A DNA stretch of 64,000 nt, taken from positions 4,092,001 through 4,156,000 of the forward strand of contig NZ_CP098325.1 of the NCBI RefSeq assembly GCF_023639785.1, in the 5' to 3' direction. This DNA comes from Leclercia adecarboxylata (GTDB taxonomy: Bacteria; Pseudomonadota; Gammaproteobacteria; Enterobacterales; Enterobacteriaceae). Positions within the stretch are counted from its first letter, which is position 1. Every line of letters begins with the position of its first letter. The position numbers and the translations under genes were made by a program. The notes beneath the pieces are model-generated. The model made no database searches. It saw only the letters and a program-made list of their open reading frames with translations, and was not told the DNA's origin. Positions 32,047-46,448 of this stretch are shown here, piece after piece.

Positions 32047-33086
32047 ACAGTATGCGCCGTCGTCTGATGGTGCTGTTGGCAGTTATTCTGCTGTTCTTTC
32101 AACTGGTTAGCGTCATCTGGCTCTGGCATGAGAGCCGGGAGCAGATCGGCTTTCTGGTGAACGAGACGCTCTCCGCAAAAGCCCGTAACCAGCACGTAGA
32201 GAAAGAGATCCGGGAGGCGATCGCCTCGTTACTGGTCCCTTCGCTGGTGATGGTCGGGTTTACGCTGCTGTTCTCCTTCTGGGCCGTCAGTTGGATCACC
32301 CGTCCGCTCAATCAGCTCCGCTCCAGCCTGGCGAATCGTTCTGCCGATAATCTCACTCCGCTGCCGATGTTCTCCGATATGGAAGAGATTGGCGCCGTCA
32401 CCACTGCACTCAATCAGCTTCTTGCCAGACTGGATCAAACCATACAGCAGGAGCGCCTGTTCACCGCCGATGCCGCACACGAGCTCCGTACGCCGCTGGC
32501 GGGTATTCGCCTGCATCTGGAGCTGATGGCGCAGTCAGGCTCGCCCCAGGCGACGACGCTGGTTGCCCGCATCGATCAGCTAATGCATACGGTAGAACAA
32601 CTGCTGATGCTGGCCCGCGCAGGTCAGGCTCTGGCCAGTGGCCACTACGATACGGTTAACTGGAGCGAGGCAATTTTTGCGCCGCTGGCGCTGGAGAATG
32701 AGACAAAAAGCCATACCCTCATCTGGCCGCAGGCGGGCCCGCAGAGCGTACAGGGTGACGCCACCTTGCTACGACTGATGCTGCGTAATTTGCTGGAAAA
32801 TGCGGTGCGATACAGCCCGGCAGGAACCACCGTTGAAGTCGGAATGCAGGAGGTCGATGGCGGTACGTGGGTGAGCGTCTGCGATCAGGGGCCAGGCATT
32901 GATGAAGCCCATCGCCAGTCAATTACCGAGCCGTTTCGCCGTATCGATCAACGCTATGGCGGGAGCGGGCTGGGATTAAGCATCGTTCAGCGTATTGTAC
33001 AGCTACATCGCGGTAAGCTTACGCTGGAGAACCGCCCTGAAGGGGGATTGGTAGTCGCCTGCTGGCTGCCTGAAAAACTGAATTAA
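32043..33086 (+). CDS. pmrB: sensor histidine kinase, PmrB/BasS-like
   Basis: A 347-residue inner-membrane kinase with two transmembrane helices (about 8-28 and 63-84), a short periplasmic loop, HAMP, a dimerisation domain with H146 in HELRTPL, and an ATPase domain with N-box (NLLENAVRYS), DQGPGID and GGSGLGL motifs. The periplasmic loop keeps two ExxE motifs (E30-E33 and E55-E58) in the same places as the ferric-iron-binding motifs of PmrB, and the flanking sequence (WLWHES, EIREA) is also shared. This supports a PmrB-type sensor. Its signal and targets here are not shown. Confidence 0.72.
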   Translation: MNSMRRRLMVLLAVILLFFQLVSVIWLWHESREQIGFLVNETLSAKARNQHVEKEIREAIASLLVPSLVMVGFTLLFSFWAVSWITRPLNQLRSSLANRSADNLTPLPMFSDMEEIGAVTTALNQLLARLDQTIQQERLFTADAAHELRTPLAGIRLHLELMAQSGSPQATTLVARIDQLMHTVEQLLMLARAGQALASGHYDTVNWSEAIFAPLALENETKSHTLIWPQAGPQSVQGDATLLRLMLRNLLENAVRYSPAGTTVEVGMQEVDGGTWVSVCDQGPGIDEAHRQSITEPFRRIDQRYGGSGLGLSIVQRIVQLHRGKLTLENRPEGGLVVACWLPEKLN

Positions 33087-33112
33087 AAAAGCCCCCTTGA
33101 TAAGGGGGCTCC
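33085..33112 (-). terminator. terminator between obgE and the pmrB-like gene
   Basis: AGCCCCCTT (33090-33098) pairs with AAGGGGGCT (33102-33110) around GAT. The minus strand continues with U6, suiting obgE. The plus strand has little T-run for pmrB. Confidence 0.85.
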
Positions 33113-33120
33113 TGAGGGTC

Positions 33121-35276
<2,156 letters not shown>

Positions 35277-35315
35277 GCCCGTTTTCCCTACAGAAAAAAT
35301 TACCGGGTTTCCAAT

Positions 35316-35347
35316 GTAAAAAGCCCCGCAACACGTTGCGGGGCTTT
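35316..35347 (-). terminator. terminator between rpmA and yhbE
   Basis: A perfect 13-bp stem (35320-35332 with 35335-35347, AAAGCCCCGCAAC/GTTGCGGGGCTTT) is followed on the minus strand by a short U-run. It should end most rplU-rpmA transcripts before yhbE-obgE. Confidence 0.9.
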
Positions 35348-35372
35348 AATCCGTTACCGGACCGAGAAAACC

Positions 35373-35630
<258 letters not shown>

Positions 35631-35649
35631 TTAAATCTCTCCTCAGGTC

Positions 35650-36015
<366 letters not shown>

Positions 36016-36217
36016 TCACAATAGGGCGCGAATATTACGCAAAACGCGAGCCTTTGACAAGTGCTACAGTCAATACATGAAGAAAAAAAACACAACGCGT
36101 ACGGTAACGTTTATCTGCCGCGTTTTTTCAGTACAATCAGCGCTACTATTGATAAACCGAACCCTTCGTTAGCCCATTTGATATGTGGTAAACAGGACTA
36201 CAAGCCCGGCTTTTGCG

Positions 36218-37189
36218 ATGAATTTAGAAAAAATCAATGAGTTAACCGCGCAAGATATGGCGGGTGTGAATGCAGCAATCCTGGAACAGCTCGATTCTGA
36301 CGTTTCCCTAATCAATCAGTTGGGTTATTACATCGTCAGCGGCGGGGGCAAACGCATCCGTCCGATGATCGCTGTGCTGGCCGCTCGCGCGGTCGGCTAT
36401 CAGGACAATGCCCACGTCACGATCGCGGCGCTAATCGAATTTATTCATACCGCCACGTTGCTGCATGATGACGTCGTCGATGAGTCCGACATGCGTCGAG
36501 GCAAGGCGACCGCCAACGCCGCGTTTGGTAATGCCGCCAGCGTGCTGGTAGGCGATTTTATCTATACGCGCGCCTTCCAGATGATGACCAGCCTGGGATC
36601 CCTGAAGATCCTTGAAGTGATGTCCAAAGCGGTGAACGTCATCGCAGAAGGCGAAGTTCTGCAGTTGATGAACGTCAACGATCCGGACATCACCGAAGAG
36701 AACTACATGCGGGTGATCTACAGCAAAACCGCGCGTCTGTTCGAGGCCGCTGCGCAGTGCTCCGGGATTCTTGCTGGCTGTACCGACGAGCAGGAACGCG
36801 GGCTGCAGGATTACGGGCGCTACCTTGGCACCGCCTTCCAGCTGATTGACGATCTGCTCGACTACAGCGCCGATGGCGAGACGCTCGGCAAAAACGTTGG
36901 TGATGACCTCAACGAAGGCAAACCGACGCTGCCGTTGCTGCACGCCATGCGTAACGGCAACCCTGAGCAGGCAAAGCTGATCCGCGAAGCCATTGAGCAA
37001 GGAAACGGTCGACATCTTCTGGAACCGGTACTGGAAGCAATGGCAACCTGTGGTTCTCTGGAGTGGACGCGCCAGCGTGCGGAGGAAGAGGCTGATAAAG
37101 CTATCGCCGCCCTTCAGGTTATCCCTGACAGCCCATGGCGAGATGCCCTGATTGGCCTGGCACATATCGCCGTTCAGCGCGATCGATAA
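36218..37189 (+). CDS. ispB: octaprenyl diphosphate synthase
   Basis: IspB extends farnesyl diphosphate with isopentenyl units to C40, giving the side chain of ubiquinone-8 and menaquinone-8. It is essential. The 323-residue protein has the two aspartate-rich motifs DDVVD (84-88) and DDLLD (about 211-215) and the GGGKRIRP substrate loop near 42-49. The start at 36218 matches E. coli although its ribosome site is weak. A GTG at 36185 would add 11 residues. Confidence 0.96.
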   Translation: MNLEKINELTAQDMAGVNAAILEQLDSDVSLINQLGYYIVSGGGKRIRPMIAVLAARAVGYQDNAHVTIAALIEFIHTATLLHDDVVDESDMRRGKATANAAFGNAASVLVGDFIYTRAFQMMTSLGSLKILEVMSKAVNVIAEGEVLQLMNVNDPDITEENYMRVIYSKTARLFEAAAQCSGILAGCTDEQERGLQDYGRYLGTAFQLIDDLLDYSADGETLGKNVGDDLNEGKPTLPLLHAMRNGNPEQAKLIREAIEQGNGRHLLEPVLEAMATCGSLEWTRQRAEEEADKAIAALQVIPDSPWRDALIGLAHIAVQRDR

Positions 37190-37200
37190 CGTCAAACGGA

Positions 37201-37224
37201 CTCTCTTTTTTATAAAAAGAGAGT
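37201..37224 (+). terminator. possible terminator after ispB
   Basis: CTCTCTTTTT and AAAAAGAGAG form an AT-rich stem (37201-37222) starting 11 bases past the ispB stop. It lacks a GC core and a clear T-run, so it is weak. Confidence 0.4.
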
Positions 37225-37419
37225 TCTCATAAGTTCCAATTCTTAATCCAGTAAATTGTTAAATAATTCGCTTACAGGCCGCATGAATAAAGCCCTGGCA
37301 TAATCCGAATGTGGCTTCGTGTAATGCGAACTTTTTAGAACCGATGTTCGAAGAAGGTATAGTAACACTGTCATTTAAGAGGAAATGACATACTCATACC
37401 AGAACAGAGGGATTGCTGA

Positions 37420-37707
37420 ATGGATAAGAAATTTACCGACTGGCACTCGGCTGACATTATCGCCGCGCTGCGTAAAAAGGGAACATCACTGGCTGCAGAA
37501 TCCCGCCGAAATGGTCTTAGCTCTTCTACCCTGGCAAATGCGCTGACGCGTCCCTGGCCGAAGGGAGAGTTGATCATTGCAACGGCGCTCGGAACCGACC
37601 CCTGGATCATTTGGCCATCACGCTACCACGACCCTATCACCCACGAATTTGTCGACAGAACGCGCATGATGCGCCAGAAAAGACAAGGAGAAGAGCCTCA
37701 GGAATGA
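37420..37707 (+). CDS. sfsB: Ner-family DNA-binding protein SfsB (Nlp)
   Basis: A 95-residue helix-turn-helix protein of the Ner/Nlp family, which includes the Mu phage Ner repressor. The HTH covers about residues 10-55 (DIIAALRKKGTSLAAESR...STLANAL). E. coli Nlp/SfsB (92 residues) was linked to expression of maltose genes in a crp-mutant background; its native role is unclear. It sits alone between ispB and the convergent murA. Confidence 0.93.
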   Translation: MDKKFTDWHSADIIAALRKKGTSLAAESRRNGLSSSTLANALTRPWPKGELIIATALGTDPWIIWPSRYHDPITHEFVDRTRMMRQKRQGEEPQE

Positions 37708-37728
37708 CGCTCTGTTAAACGGGAATAG

Positions 37729-37757
37729 CAACCCCCCGGTCGATGCGGCAGGGGGCT
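37729..37757. terminator. GC-rich hairpin between sfsB and murA
   Basis: CCCCCC (37732-37737) can pair with GGGGG (37751-37755) around a GC-rich loop between the convergent stops. There is no proper T-run in either direction, so it may only be a 3' stabiliser. Confidence 0.4.
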
Positions 37758-37767
37758 GCCAGGTCGA

Positions 37768-39048
<1,281 letters not shown>

Positions 39049-39079
39049 TCAACCGTGCTGCGGGCAAACCACCCTCAGC

Positions 39080-39334
39080 TCAAAAACCGTTTAGTTTGCG
39101 ATCGCGTGCCCACTCAGTTGGGGTAAACGCCTTGATCGACAGGGCATGGATACGATTATCCGCGATATATTCCATCAGCGGCGCATAGACAGCCTGCTGC
39201 TTCTTAACGCGGCTCATGCCGTCAAAAATCTCACCCACAGCAATAACCTGAAAGTGGCTGCCGTCGCCGGAGACGTGGGCTTCCTGAAGGGCGAGTGCGT
39301 TCATCAGCACTGTCTGGATTTCATGATTTTCCAT
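39080..39334 (-). CDS. ibaG: BolA-family protein IbaG
   Basis: IbaG (YrbA) is a BolA-like protein that binds Grx4 and [2Fe-2S] clusters and is linked to acid stress. The 84-residue form starting at ATG 39334 matches E. coli; 23 further open codons upstream have no family support. The conserved [13 protein letters not shown] and C-terminal [10 protein letters not shown] blocks of the BolA fold are present. It lies between the mla operon terminator and murA. Confidence 0.94.
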   Translation of the reverse strand: MENHEIQTVLMNALALQEAHVSGDGSHFQVIAVGEIFDGMSRVKKQQAVYAPLMEYIADNRIHALSIKAFTPTEWARDRKLNGF

Positions 39335-39405
39335 GGGTTCTATATCATCTGGTAGTGAAAACAAGCCCAACATCTTAGAGCAAAGTGACGCGGTCTTAAA
39401 CAAGC

Positions 39406-39441
39406 AAAAAGCCCCGACGATGAAACTGTCAGGGCTTTTGA
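39406..39441 (-). terminator. terminator of the mla operon
   Basis: The stem AAAAGCCCTGAC/GTCGGGGCTTTT (39406-39418 with 39428-39439) is followed on the minus strand by a U-run, 20 bases past the mlaB stop. Confidence 0.88.
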
Positions 39442-39460
39442 TAGTAACGTACTGAAAAAA

Positions 39461-39751
39461 TTAGCGAGGCAATACGTCTGCCGGCAGATTATAGAGCTGG
39501 GCCAGCGTGGCGACGTTATCGCTGACGCCTGAAAGCGTCACCTGTGCGCCCTGCCGCTTGCCCGTAGACACCAGGTGTACCAGCAGCGCCACACCCGCCG
39601 TATCCACGCGAGAGATACCGCTCAGGTCGATACAGGAGACTCCCTTCATAGCTTCTTCACGCGCATCCCACAGAGGATTCAGATAATCCTGATCCAACTC
39701 GCCTGAGAGTAATAACGTCTCACCCTCACGGGTCCAGCTCAGCTGCGACAT
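39461..39751 (-). CDS. mlaB: phospholipid ABC transporter STAS subunit MlaB
   Basis: MlaB is a small cytoplasmic STAS-domain protein that binds MlaF and is needed for assembly and activity of the MlaFEDB complex. The 96 residues contain the STAS core SCIDLSGISRVDTAGVALL. It is less conserved than its neighbours, as is usual for this gene. Last gene of mlaFEDCB, one base after mlaC. Confidence 0.95.
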   Translation of the reverse strand: MSQLSWTREGETLLLSGELDQDYLNPLWDAREEAMKGVSCIDLSGISRVDTAGVALLVHLVSTGKRQGAQVTLSGVSDNVATLAQLYNLPADVLPR

Positions 39752-39752
39752 A

Positions 39753-40388
39753 TTACTTGTTCCCTTCCAGGGTAATTTTCTGACGTGAGATACTGTTCAG
39801 CTGCGCAGTCAGACCATCAATACCTTTAGTACGCAACAGATCGCTCCATTCGTTCTGCTTGGTGGTAATCATGCTGACGCCTTCTGCAATCATGTCGTAA
39901 GCCTGCCAGTTACCGGTCTGGGTGTTCTTACGCCACTGGAAATCCAGACGCACTGGCGGGCGACCGTTCGGATCGACGATGGTCACGCGGATAGGCAGGA
40001 TGGTGGCGGAACCTAACGGCTGTTCTGGTGCAATCTGATACGTCTGGCCGTGGTACATCGCCAGAGCCTGACCGTAGGCCTGCTTCAGATATTCACGGAA
40101 CGCAGTGAAATAGGCTTCACGCTGCGCTGGTGTCGCGTCTTTGTAGTAACGGCCCAGCACCAGAGCACCGGCATATTTCACCTGTACATACGGCAGCAGC
40201 TCCTGATCAACCACATCACGCAGGTAATCGGGGTTGGAGCGGATCTTCGGCTGCTCGTTTTTGAGGCGATCGAAGGTTTTCTTTGCTGCCTCATTCATCT
40301 GTTGATAAGGATTGCTCTGATCGGCTGCGTTAGCTGCAGTCAGAGGGGCAATCATCAGCATGGCAACCATTAACAGTCGTTTAATCAT
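39753..40388 (-). CDS. mlaC: periplasmic phospholipid-binding protein MlaC
   Basis: MlaC shuttles phospholipids through the periplasm between the outer-membrane MlaA-porin complex and inner-membrane MlaFEDB. The 211-residue precursor has a signal peptide ending in ANA near residue 21 and the Tol2/MlaC lipid-binding fold. It is fourth in the operon, three bases after mlaD. Confidence 0.97.
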   Translation of the reverse strand: MIKRLLMVAMLMIAPLTAANAADQSNPYQQMNEAAKKTFDRLKNEQPKIRSNPDYLRDVVDQELLPYVQVKYAGALVLGRYYKDATPAQREAYFTAFREYLKQAYGQALAMYHGQTYQIAPEQPLGSATILPIRVTIVDPNGRPPVRLDFQWRKNTQTGNWQAYDMIAEGVSMITTKQNEWSDLLRTKGIDGLTAQLNSISRQKITLEGNK

Positions 40389-40391
40389 GAA

Positions 40392-40952
40392 TTACTTCTC
40401 CTGAGATGAATTCGTCGTGCCAACAGGCGGCGTAATGTCACTCTGCGCAGGGGTTTGCGCAGCCTGATTCTCGTCACCCCCTTTACTGTTACTGTTGTAA
40501 AGGAACTGACCAATCATATCTTCCAGCACCATGGCTGATTTCGTATCCTGAATTACACCACCGTCTTTCAGGATAGTCGTTCCCAGCTCAGGATCTTCAA
40601 AACCGATGTTCAGGGCCAGATATTGTTCACCTAACAGGCCGGATGTACGGATAGAAAGGGAGCTGGTGTCCGGGATGTGGTTGTAGCGCTCTTCAATATC
40701 CAGCGCGACGCGCGGCAGATAGGTTTTCTCATCCAGCGTGATATCGGCAACGCGTCCGACTACCACCCCACCAATACGCACCGGTGAGCGGCTTTTCAGG
40801 CCACCGATGTTATCGAAAGTGGCATAAATGCGGTATGTCGGCTCGGTACGTATGGTCGTCACATCGGCCACTTTAAAGCTTAAAAACAGCGCTGCCAGCA
40901 GTGCCAGCAACACAAATACGCCTACCCAAATTTCTACTTTTTTCGTTTGCAT
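40392..40952 (-). CDS. mlaD: MCE-domain substrate-binding subunit MlaD
   Basis: MlaD is a membrane-anchored MCE protein whose hexameric ring sits on the MlaE permease and forms a lipid channel. With the start at 40952 it has 186 residues: one transmembrane helix (about 8-28), the MCE domain (about 38-118) and a C-terminal helix. The last 30 or so residues are low-complexity and differ from E. coli, giving a slightly longer tail. Confidence 0.96.
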   Translation of the reverse strand: MQTKKVEIWVGVFVLLALLAALFLSFKVADVTTIRTEPTYRIYATFDNIGGLKSRSPVRIGGVVVGRVADITLDEKTYLPRVALDIEERYNHIPDTSSLSIRTSGLLGEQYLALNIGFEDPELGTTILKDGGVIQDTKSAMVLEDMIGQFLYNSNSKGGDENQAAQTPAQSDITPPVGTTNSSQEK

Positions 40953-40956
40953 GAAC

Positions 40957-42559
<1,603 letters not shown>

Positions 42560-42788
42560 GTACATTTCCTTTCTGTTGCCGGTTCAGGATCGGCTTGATG
42601 CCTGATTTCGCTGCAAACCCAACATTTTTACAGAATATTACCTCTGGGGGTAAGCGAAAGCTGGCATTTGTTTTACTTTTACAGCGCATAAAGTCAAAAT
42701 TAGGAATTCGTTACGCCCACAGACAGTATGCAGCGGCAGAGATTTTTTCTCGGTGGACCGGCGAGTATACCTGAAGAAAGGACTTTTG

Positions 42789-43766
42789 ATGCTTCTTGCA
42801 ACGGCACTGTTAATAATTGGTTTACTTTTGGTGGTCTACAGTGCCGACCGTCTGGTGTTCTCCGCATCAATCCTCTGTCGTTTATTGGGTATTCCCCCGC
42901 TAATTATTGGGATGACGGTGGTCAGCGTCGGCACCTCCCTGCCCGAGATCATCGTCTCTGTTGCCGCCTCGATGCACGATCAGGTCGATCTTGCCGTAGG
43001 AACGGCCATTGGCTCCAATATCGTCAACATTTTGCTCATCCTGGGCCTTGCTGCGCTACTGCATTCATTTCGCGTGCATTCTGATGTTCTGCGGCGTGAA
43101 TTACCGCTAATGTTAATTGTCAGCCTGCTGGCGGGTTACGTGTTATATGACGGGCAGTTAACTCTCAGCGACGGCATCTTCCTGCTGGCGCTGGCGATCG
43201 TCTGGCTGGTCTATATCGTCAAGCTTGCCCGGGCCGCAGAAAAACAGGGCTGCGACACGTTAACCCAGGAACAGGTGGCAGAGCTACCGCGTGAGGGAAA
43301 CTTACCTGTCGCGCTGCTTTGGCTGGGTGTGGCGTTAATCATTATGCCCATGGCGACGCAGATGATTGTCGATAACGCCACGGTGCTGGCCAACTATTTC
43401 GCCATGAGCGAATTGACTATCGGCCTGACGGTGATTGCCATTGGTACCAGCCTGCCCGAACTTGCCACGGCTATCGCCGGGGCGCGTAAAGGTGAAGATG
43501 ACATCGCGATTGGTAACATCATCGGTGCCAATATTTTCAACATTGCTATTGTGCTGGGCCTGCCTGCCCTGATCGCCCCTGGCGCGTTCAATCCGCTCGC
43601 GTTCAGCCGTGACTACGGGGTGATGGTGGTCGTCAGCGCAATATTCGCCCTGCTCTGCTGGCGGCGAAAAAGGCAGATTGGTCAGGGTGCTGGCGCGCTG
43701 CTGACGGTGGGATTTGTCGTATGGATGGCGATGCTGTACTGGCTCTCGCCGCTTCTCTCTGGGTAA
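42789..43766 (+). CDS. yrbG: calcium/sodium antiporter-family protein YrbG
   Basis: A 325-residue member of the cation/Ca2+ exchanger superfamily with ten hydrophobic segments arranged as two inverted repeats. Each repeat carries the alpha-motif (SVGTSLPE near residue 47 and AIGTSLPE near 216). The transported ion has not been firmly shown. GAAAGGA upstream supports the start at 42789; the longer frame begins within the ribosome-site region. It is first in the kds-lpt gene cluster. Confidence 0.95.
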   Translation: MLLATALLIIGLLLVVYSADRLVFSASILCRLLGIPPLIIGMTVVSVGTSLPEIIVSVAASMHDQVDLAVGTAIGSNIVNILLILGLAALLHSFRVHSDVLRRELPLMLIVSLLAGYVLYDGQLTLSDGIFLLALAIVWLVYIVKLARAAEKQGCDTLTQEQVAELPREGNLPVALLWLGVALIIMPMATQMIVDNATVLANYFAMSELTIGLTVIAIGTSLPELATAIAGARKGEDDIAIGNIIGANIFNIAIVLGLPALIAPGAFNPLAFSRDYGVMVVVSAIFALLCWRRKRQIGQGAGALLTVGFVVWMAMLYWLSPLLSG

Positions 43767-43779
43767 ACGGAAACGCATT

Positions 43780-44766
43780 ATGTCGCAAATAGAATTGCAG
43801 CCGGGTTTTGACTTTCAGAAAGCAGGAAAACAGGTTCTGGAGATTGAACGTGAAGGTCTGGCGCAGTTAGATCAATATATCAATCAGGATTTTAGCCTGG
43901 CGTGTGAGAAACTTTTCCACTGCACCGGCAAAGTCGTGGTGATGGGGATGGGCAAATCCGGCCACATTGGCCGTAAAATGGCCGCCACCTTCGCCAGTAC
44001 CGGTACGACTGCGTTTTTCGTCCATCCCGGCGAAGCGGCGCATGGCGACCTGGGTATGGTTTCATCGCAGGATATCGTTATTGCGTTATCCAACTCCGGT
44101 GAATCGAATGAGATCCTGGCGCTGATCCCGGTGCTGAAGCGTCTGCAGGTTCCGCTCATCTGCATCACCAGCCGTCCGGAAAGCAGCATGGCGCGCGCCG
44201 CGGATATCCATCTTTGCGTCAAGGTGCCAAAAGAAGCCTGTCCTCTGGGGCTGGCACCCACCTCCAGCACCACTGCCGCACTGGTGATGGGTGATGCACT
44301 GGCCGTCGCCCTGCTTGAAGCGCGCGGCTTTACCGCTGAAGATTTCGCCCTCTCCCACCCGGGCGGTGCGCTGGGACGTAAATTGCTGCTGCGCGTGAAT
44401 GACATCATGCATACTGGCGATGAAATTCCACACGTCAGTAAAGACGCCTCCCTGCGCGATGCGTTGCTGGAAATTACCCGTAAAAATTTGGGCATGACCG
44501 TCATCTGTAATGACCAGTGGAAGATTGACGGGATCTTCACCGACGGGGATTTGCGTCGCGTATTTGATATGGGTGTCGATGTCCGCAAGTTGGGTATCGC
44601 CGATGTCATGACCACAGGCGGTATTCGGGTGCGTTCCGGCACGCTTGCCGTCGAGGTCCTGAACCTGATGCAGTCCCGCCATATCACCTCCGTTATGGTT
44701 GCCGATGGCGACCAGTTGCTGGGTGTGGTACATATGCATGATCTTCTGCGCGCAGGCGTAGTGTAA
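43780..44766 (+). CDS. kdsD: D-arabinose 5-phosphate isomerase KdsD
   Basis: KdsD interconverts ribulose-5-phosphate and arabinose-5-phosphate, the first step of Kdo synthesis for LPS. The 328 residues equal E. coli: an N-terminal SIS domain (MGMGKSGHIGRKMA near 57) and two C-terminal CBS domains (about 205-328). Thirteen bases after yrbG. Its TAATG-type 3' end lies just before kdsC. Confidence 0.97.
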   Translation: MSQIELQPGFDFQKAGKQVLEIEREGLAQLDQYINQDFSLACEKLFHCTGKVVVMGMGKSGHIGRKMAATFASTGTTAFFVHPGEAAHGDLGMVSSQDIVIALSNSGESNEILALIPVLKRLQVPLICITSRPESSMARAADIHLCVKVPKEACPLGLAPTSSTTAALVMGDALAVALLEARGFTAEDFALSHPGGALGRKLLLRVNDIMHTGDEIPHVSKDASLRDALLEITRKNLGMTVICNDQWKIDGIFTDGDLRRVFDMGVDVRKLGIADVMTTGGIRVRSGTLAVEVLNLMQSRHITSVMVADGDQLLGVVHMHDLLRAGVV

Positions 44767-44780
44767 TGAAGGATAAGACA

Positions 44781-45347
44781 ATGATGAATGCGGGTGCATC
44801 CCTTGCAACCTGTTATGGCCCGGTAAGTGCGCAAATGATGTCGCAGGCTGAAAAGATTCGCCTGCTGATCCTGGATGTGGATGGCGTACTGTCTGATGGC
44901 CTGATTTATATGGGCAACAACGGCGAAGAGCTGAAAGCGTTCAACGTGCGTGATGGCTACGGTATTCGCTGTGCCCTGACTTCTGGCATAGAAGTTGCCA
45001 TCATTACCGGACGTAAGGCTAAACTGGTAGAAGATCGGTGCGAAACGCTGGGCATTACGCATCTCTATCAGGGGCAATCAGATAAGATGGTCGCTTTCAG
45101 GGACTTACTTGGTAAACTTGCCATCGATCCGGAAAACGTCGCCTATGTCGGAGACGATCTTATTGACTGGCCAGTGATGGCAGAAGTGGGACTCAGCATC
45201 GCCGTGGCCGATGCCCATCCGCTTTTGATCCCGCGCGCTGACTATGTCACCCGTATTAACGGTGGCCGTGGCGCAGTACGAGAAGTCTGCGACCTGTTGC
45301 TGCTGGCGCAAGGTAAGCTTGATGAGGCCAAAGGGCAATCGATATGA
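44781..45347 (+). CDS. kdsC: Kdo 8-phosphate phosphatase KdsC
   Basis: KdsC removes phosphate from Kdo-8-phosphate, giving Kdo for LPS. It is a tetrameric HAD-family enzyme without a cap. The catalytic D32 and D34 lie in LDVDGVLSDG, and the second motif is in AYVGDDLIDWPVM. AAGGA eight bases upstream and the E. coli length of 188 support the start at 44781 over an in-frame ATG five codons earlier. It overlaps lptC by 4 bases. Confidence 0.96.
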   Translation: MMNAGASLATCYGPVSAQMMSQAEKIRLLILDVDGVLSDGLIYMGNNGEELKAFNVRDGYGIRCALTSGIEVAIITGRKAKLVEDRCETLGITHLYQGQSDKMVAFRDLLGKLAIDPENVAYVGDDLIDWPVMAEVGLSIAVADAHPLLIPRADYVTRINGGRGAVREVCDLLLLAQGKLDEAKGQSI

Positions 45348-45919
45348 GTAAAACCAGACGTTGGGTTATTATTCTGCTAACGCTTGTCGCACTGGTACTG
45401 ATTGGCGTGAATCTCGCTGACCGGGACGACGAACAAGCGCCGACGGTCAACACGAACGATCCGACATATAAAAGCGATCACAGCGATACCGTCGTTTACA
45501 GCCCCGAAGGGGCGCTGAACTATCGCCTTATCGCTCAGCACGTTGAGTATTTTTCCGAACAGGGCGTTTCATGGTTTACCCAACCGGTGATGACCACGTT
45601 TGATACCGATAAAATTCCAACATGGTCGATTAAATCAGACCGGGCAAAACTGACGAATGACCGTATGCTTTATCTGTATGGTCACGTTGAAGTGAACGCG
45701 CTGACCGCCGATTCGCAGCTGCGCAAAATCACAACCGATAACGCACAGATAAACCTTGTGACGCAGGACGTAACCTCGCAGGATCTGGTTACGTTATACG
45801 GCACAACATTTAATTCCAGCGGTCTGAGAATGCGCGGGAACTTACGCAGCAAGAACGCAGAGCTGATTGAAAAGGTTAGAACCTCCTATGAAATTCCAAG
45901 CAAACAAACTCAGCCTTAA
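45344..45919 (+). CDS. lptC: LPS transport protein LptC
   Basis: LptC is a bitopic inner-membrane protein that receives LPS from LptB2FG and passes it to LptA. It has 191 residues: one N-terminal transmembrane helix (about 7-25) and a periplasmic beta-jellyroll. It starts in the kdsC stop (ATGA) and its 3' end overlaps the lptA coding region by 32 bases, so kdsC-lptC-lptA are tightly coupled. Confidence 0.97.
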   Translation: MSKTRRWVIILLTLVALVLIGVNLADRDDEQAPTVNTNDPTYKSDHSDTVVYSPEGALNYRLIAQHVEYFSEQGVSWFTQPVMTTFDTDKIPTWSIKSDRAKLTNDRMLYLYGHVEVNALTADSQLRKITTDNAQINLVTQDVTSQDLVTLYGTTFNSSGLRMRGNLRSKNAELIEKVRTSYEIPSKQTQP

Positions 45920-46442
45920 TGGTGTAATAGCCGGCGCGCTGCTGGCCCTTAGCCTGCCTGCGCTTGCTGTGACGGGTGATACCGAGCAGCCGATCCATAT
46001 CGAATCTGATACGCAATCACTCGATATGCAGGGCAACGTCGTGACCTTTACCGGCAATGTGGTTGTGACTCAGGGCACCATCAAAATCAACGCGGATAAA
46101 GTCGTGGTGACGCGTCCGGGCGGCGAAGACGGGAAAGAGATTATCGATGGCTACGGCAATCCGGCCACCTTCTACCAGATGCAGGATAACGGCAAGCCGG
46201 TTAAAGGCCACGCCTCCCAGATGCACTATGAGCTGGCGAAAGATTTTGTAGTCCTGACCGGTAATGCGTTCCTGGAGCAGCTCGACAGCAACATTAAGGG
46301 CGACAAGATCACCTACCTGGTCAAAGAGCAAAAAATGCAGGCCTTCAGCGAAAAAGGCAAACGCGTGACCACCGTACTGGTTCCATCGCAGCTGCAGGAC
46401 AAAAATAGCACTCAGGCCCCGGCACAGAAAAAGAGTAACTAA
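45888..46442 (+). CDS. lptA: LPS periplasmic bridge protein LptA
   Basis: LptA forms the periplasmic bridge that carries LPS from LptC to LptDE. The 184-residue precursor has a signal peptide cleaved after ALA (residue 27) and then the OstA/jellyroll domain, with a polar C-terminal tail (QAPAQKKSN). The start at 45888 follows CCTCCT-poor sequence with GGTTAGA upstream and matches E. coli; an ATG seven codons earlier is possible. In E. coli a sigma-E promoter drives lptAB from within lptC. Confidence 0.96.
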   Translation: MKFQANKLSLNGVIAGALLALSLPALAVTGDTEQPIHIESDTQSLDMQGNVVTFTGNVVVTQGTIKINADKVVVTRPGGEDGKEIIDGYGNPATFYQMQDNGKPVKGHASQMHYELAKDFVVLTGNAFLEQLDSNIKGDKITYLVKEQKMQAFSEKGKRVTTVLVPSQLQDKNSTQAPAQKKSN

Positions 46443-46448
46443 TTCGTT

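Noticed and set aside
36077..36172. A 31-codon ORF (starting ATG AAG AAA AAA) between rplU and ispB
   Set aside because: No Shine-Dalgarno sequence precedes it, and it lies across the region expected to hold the rplU and ispB promoters.
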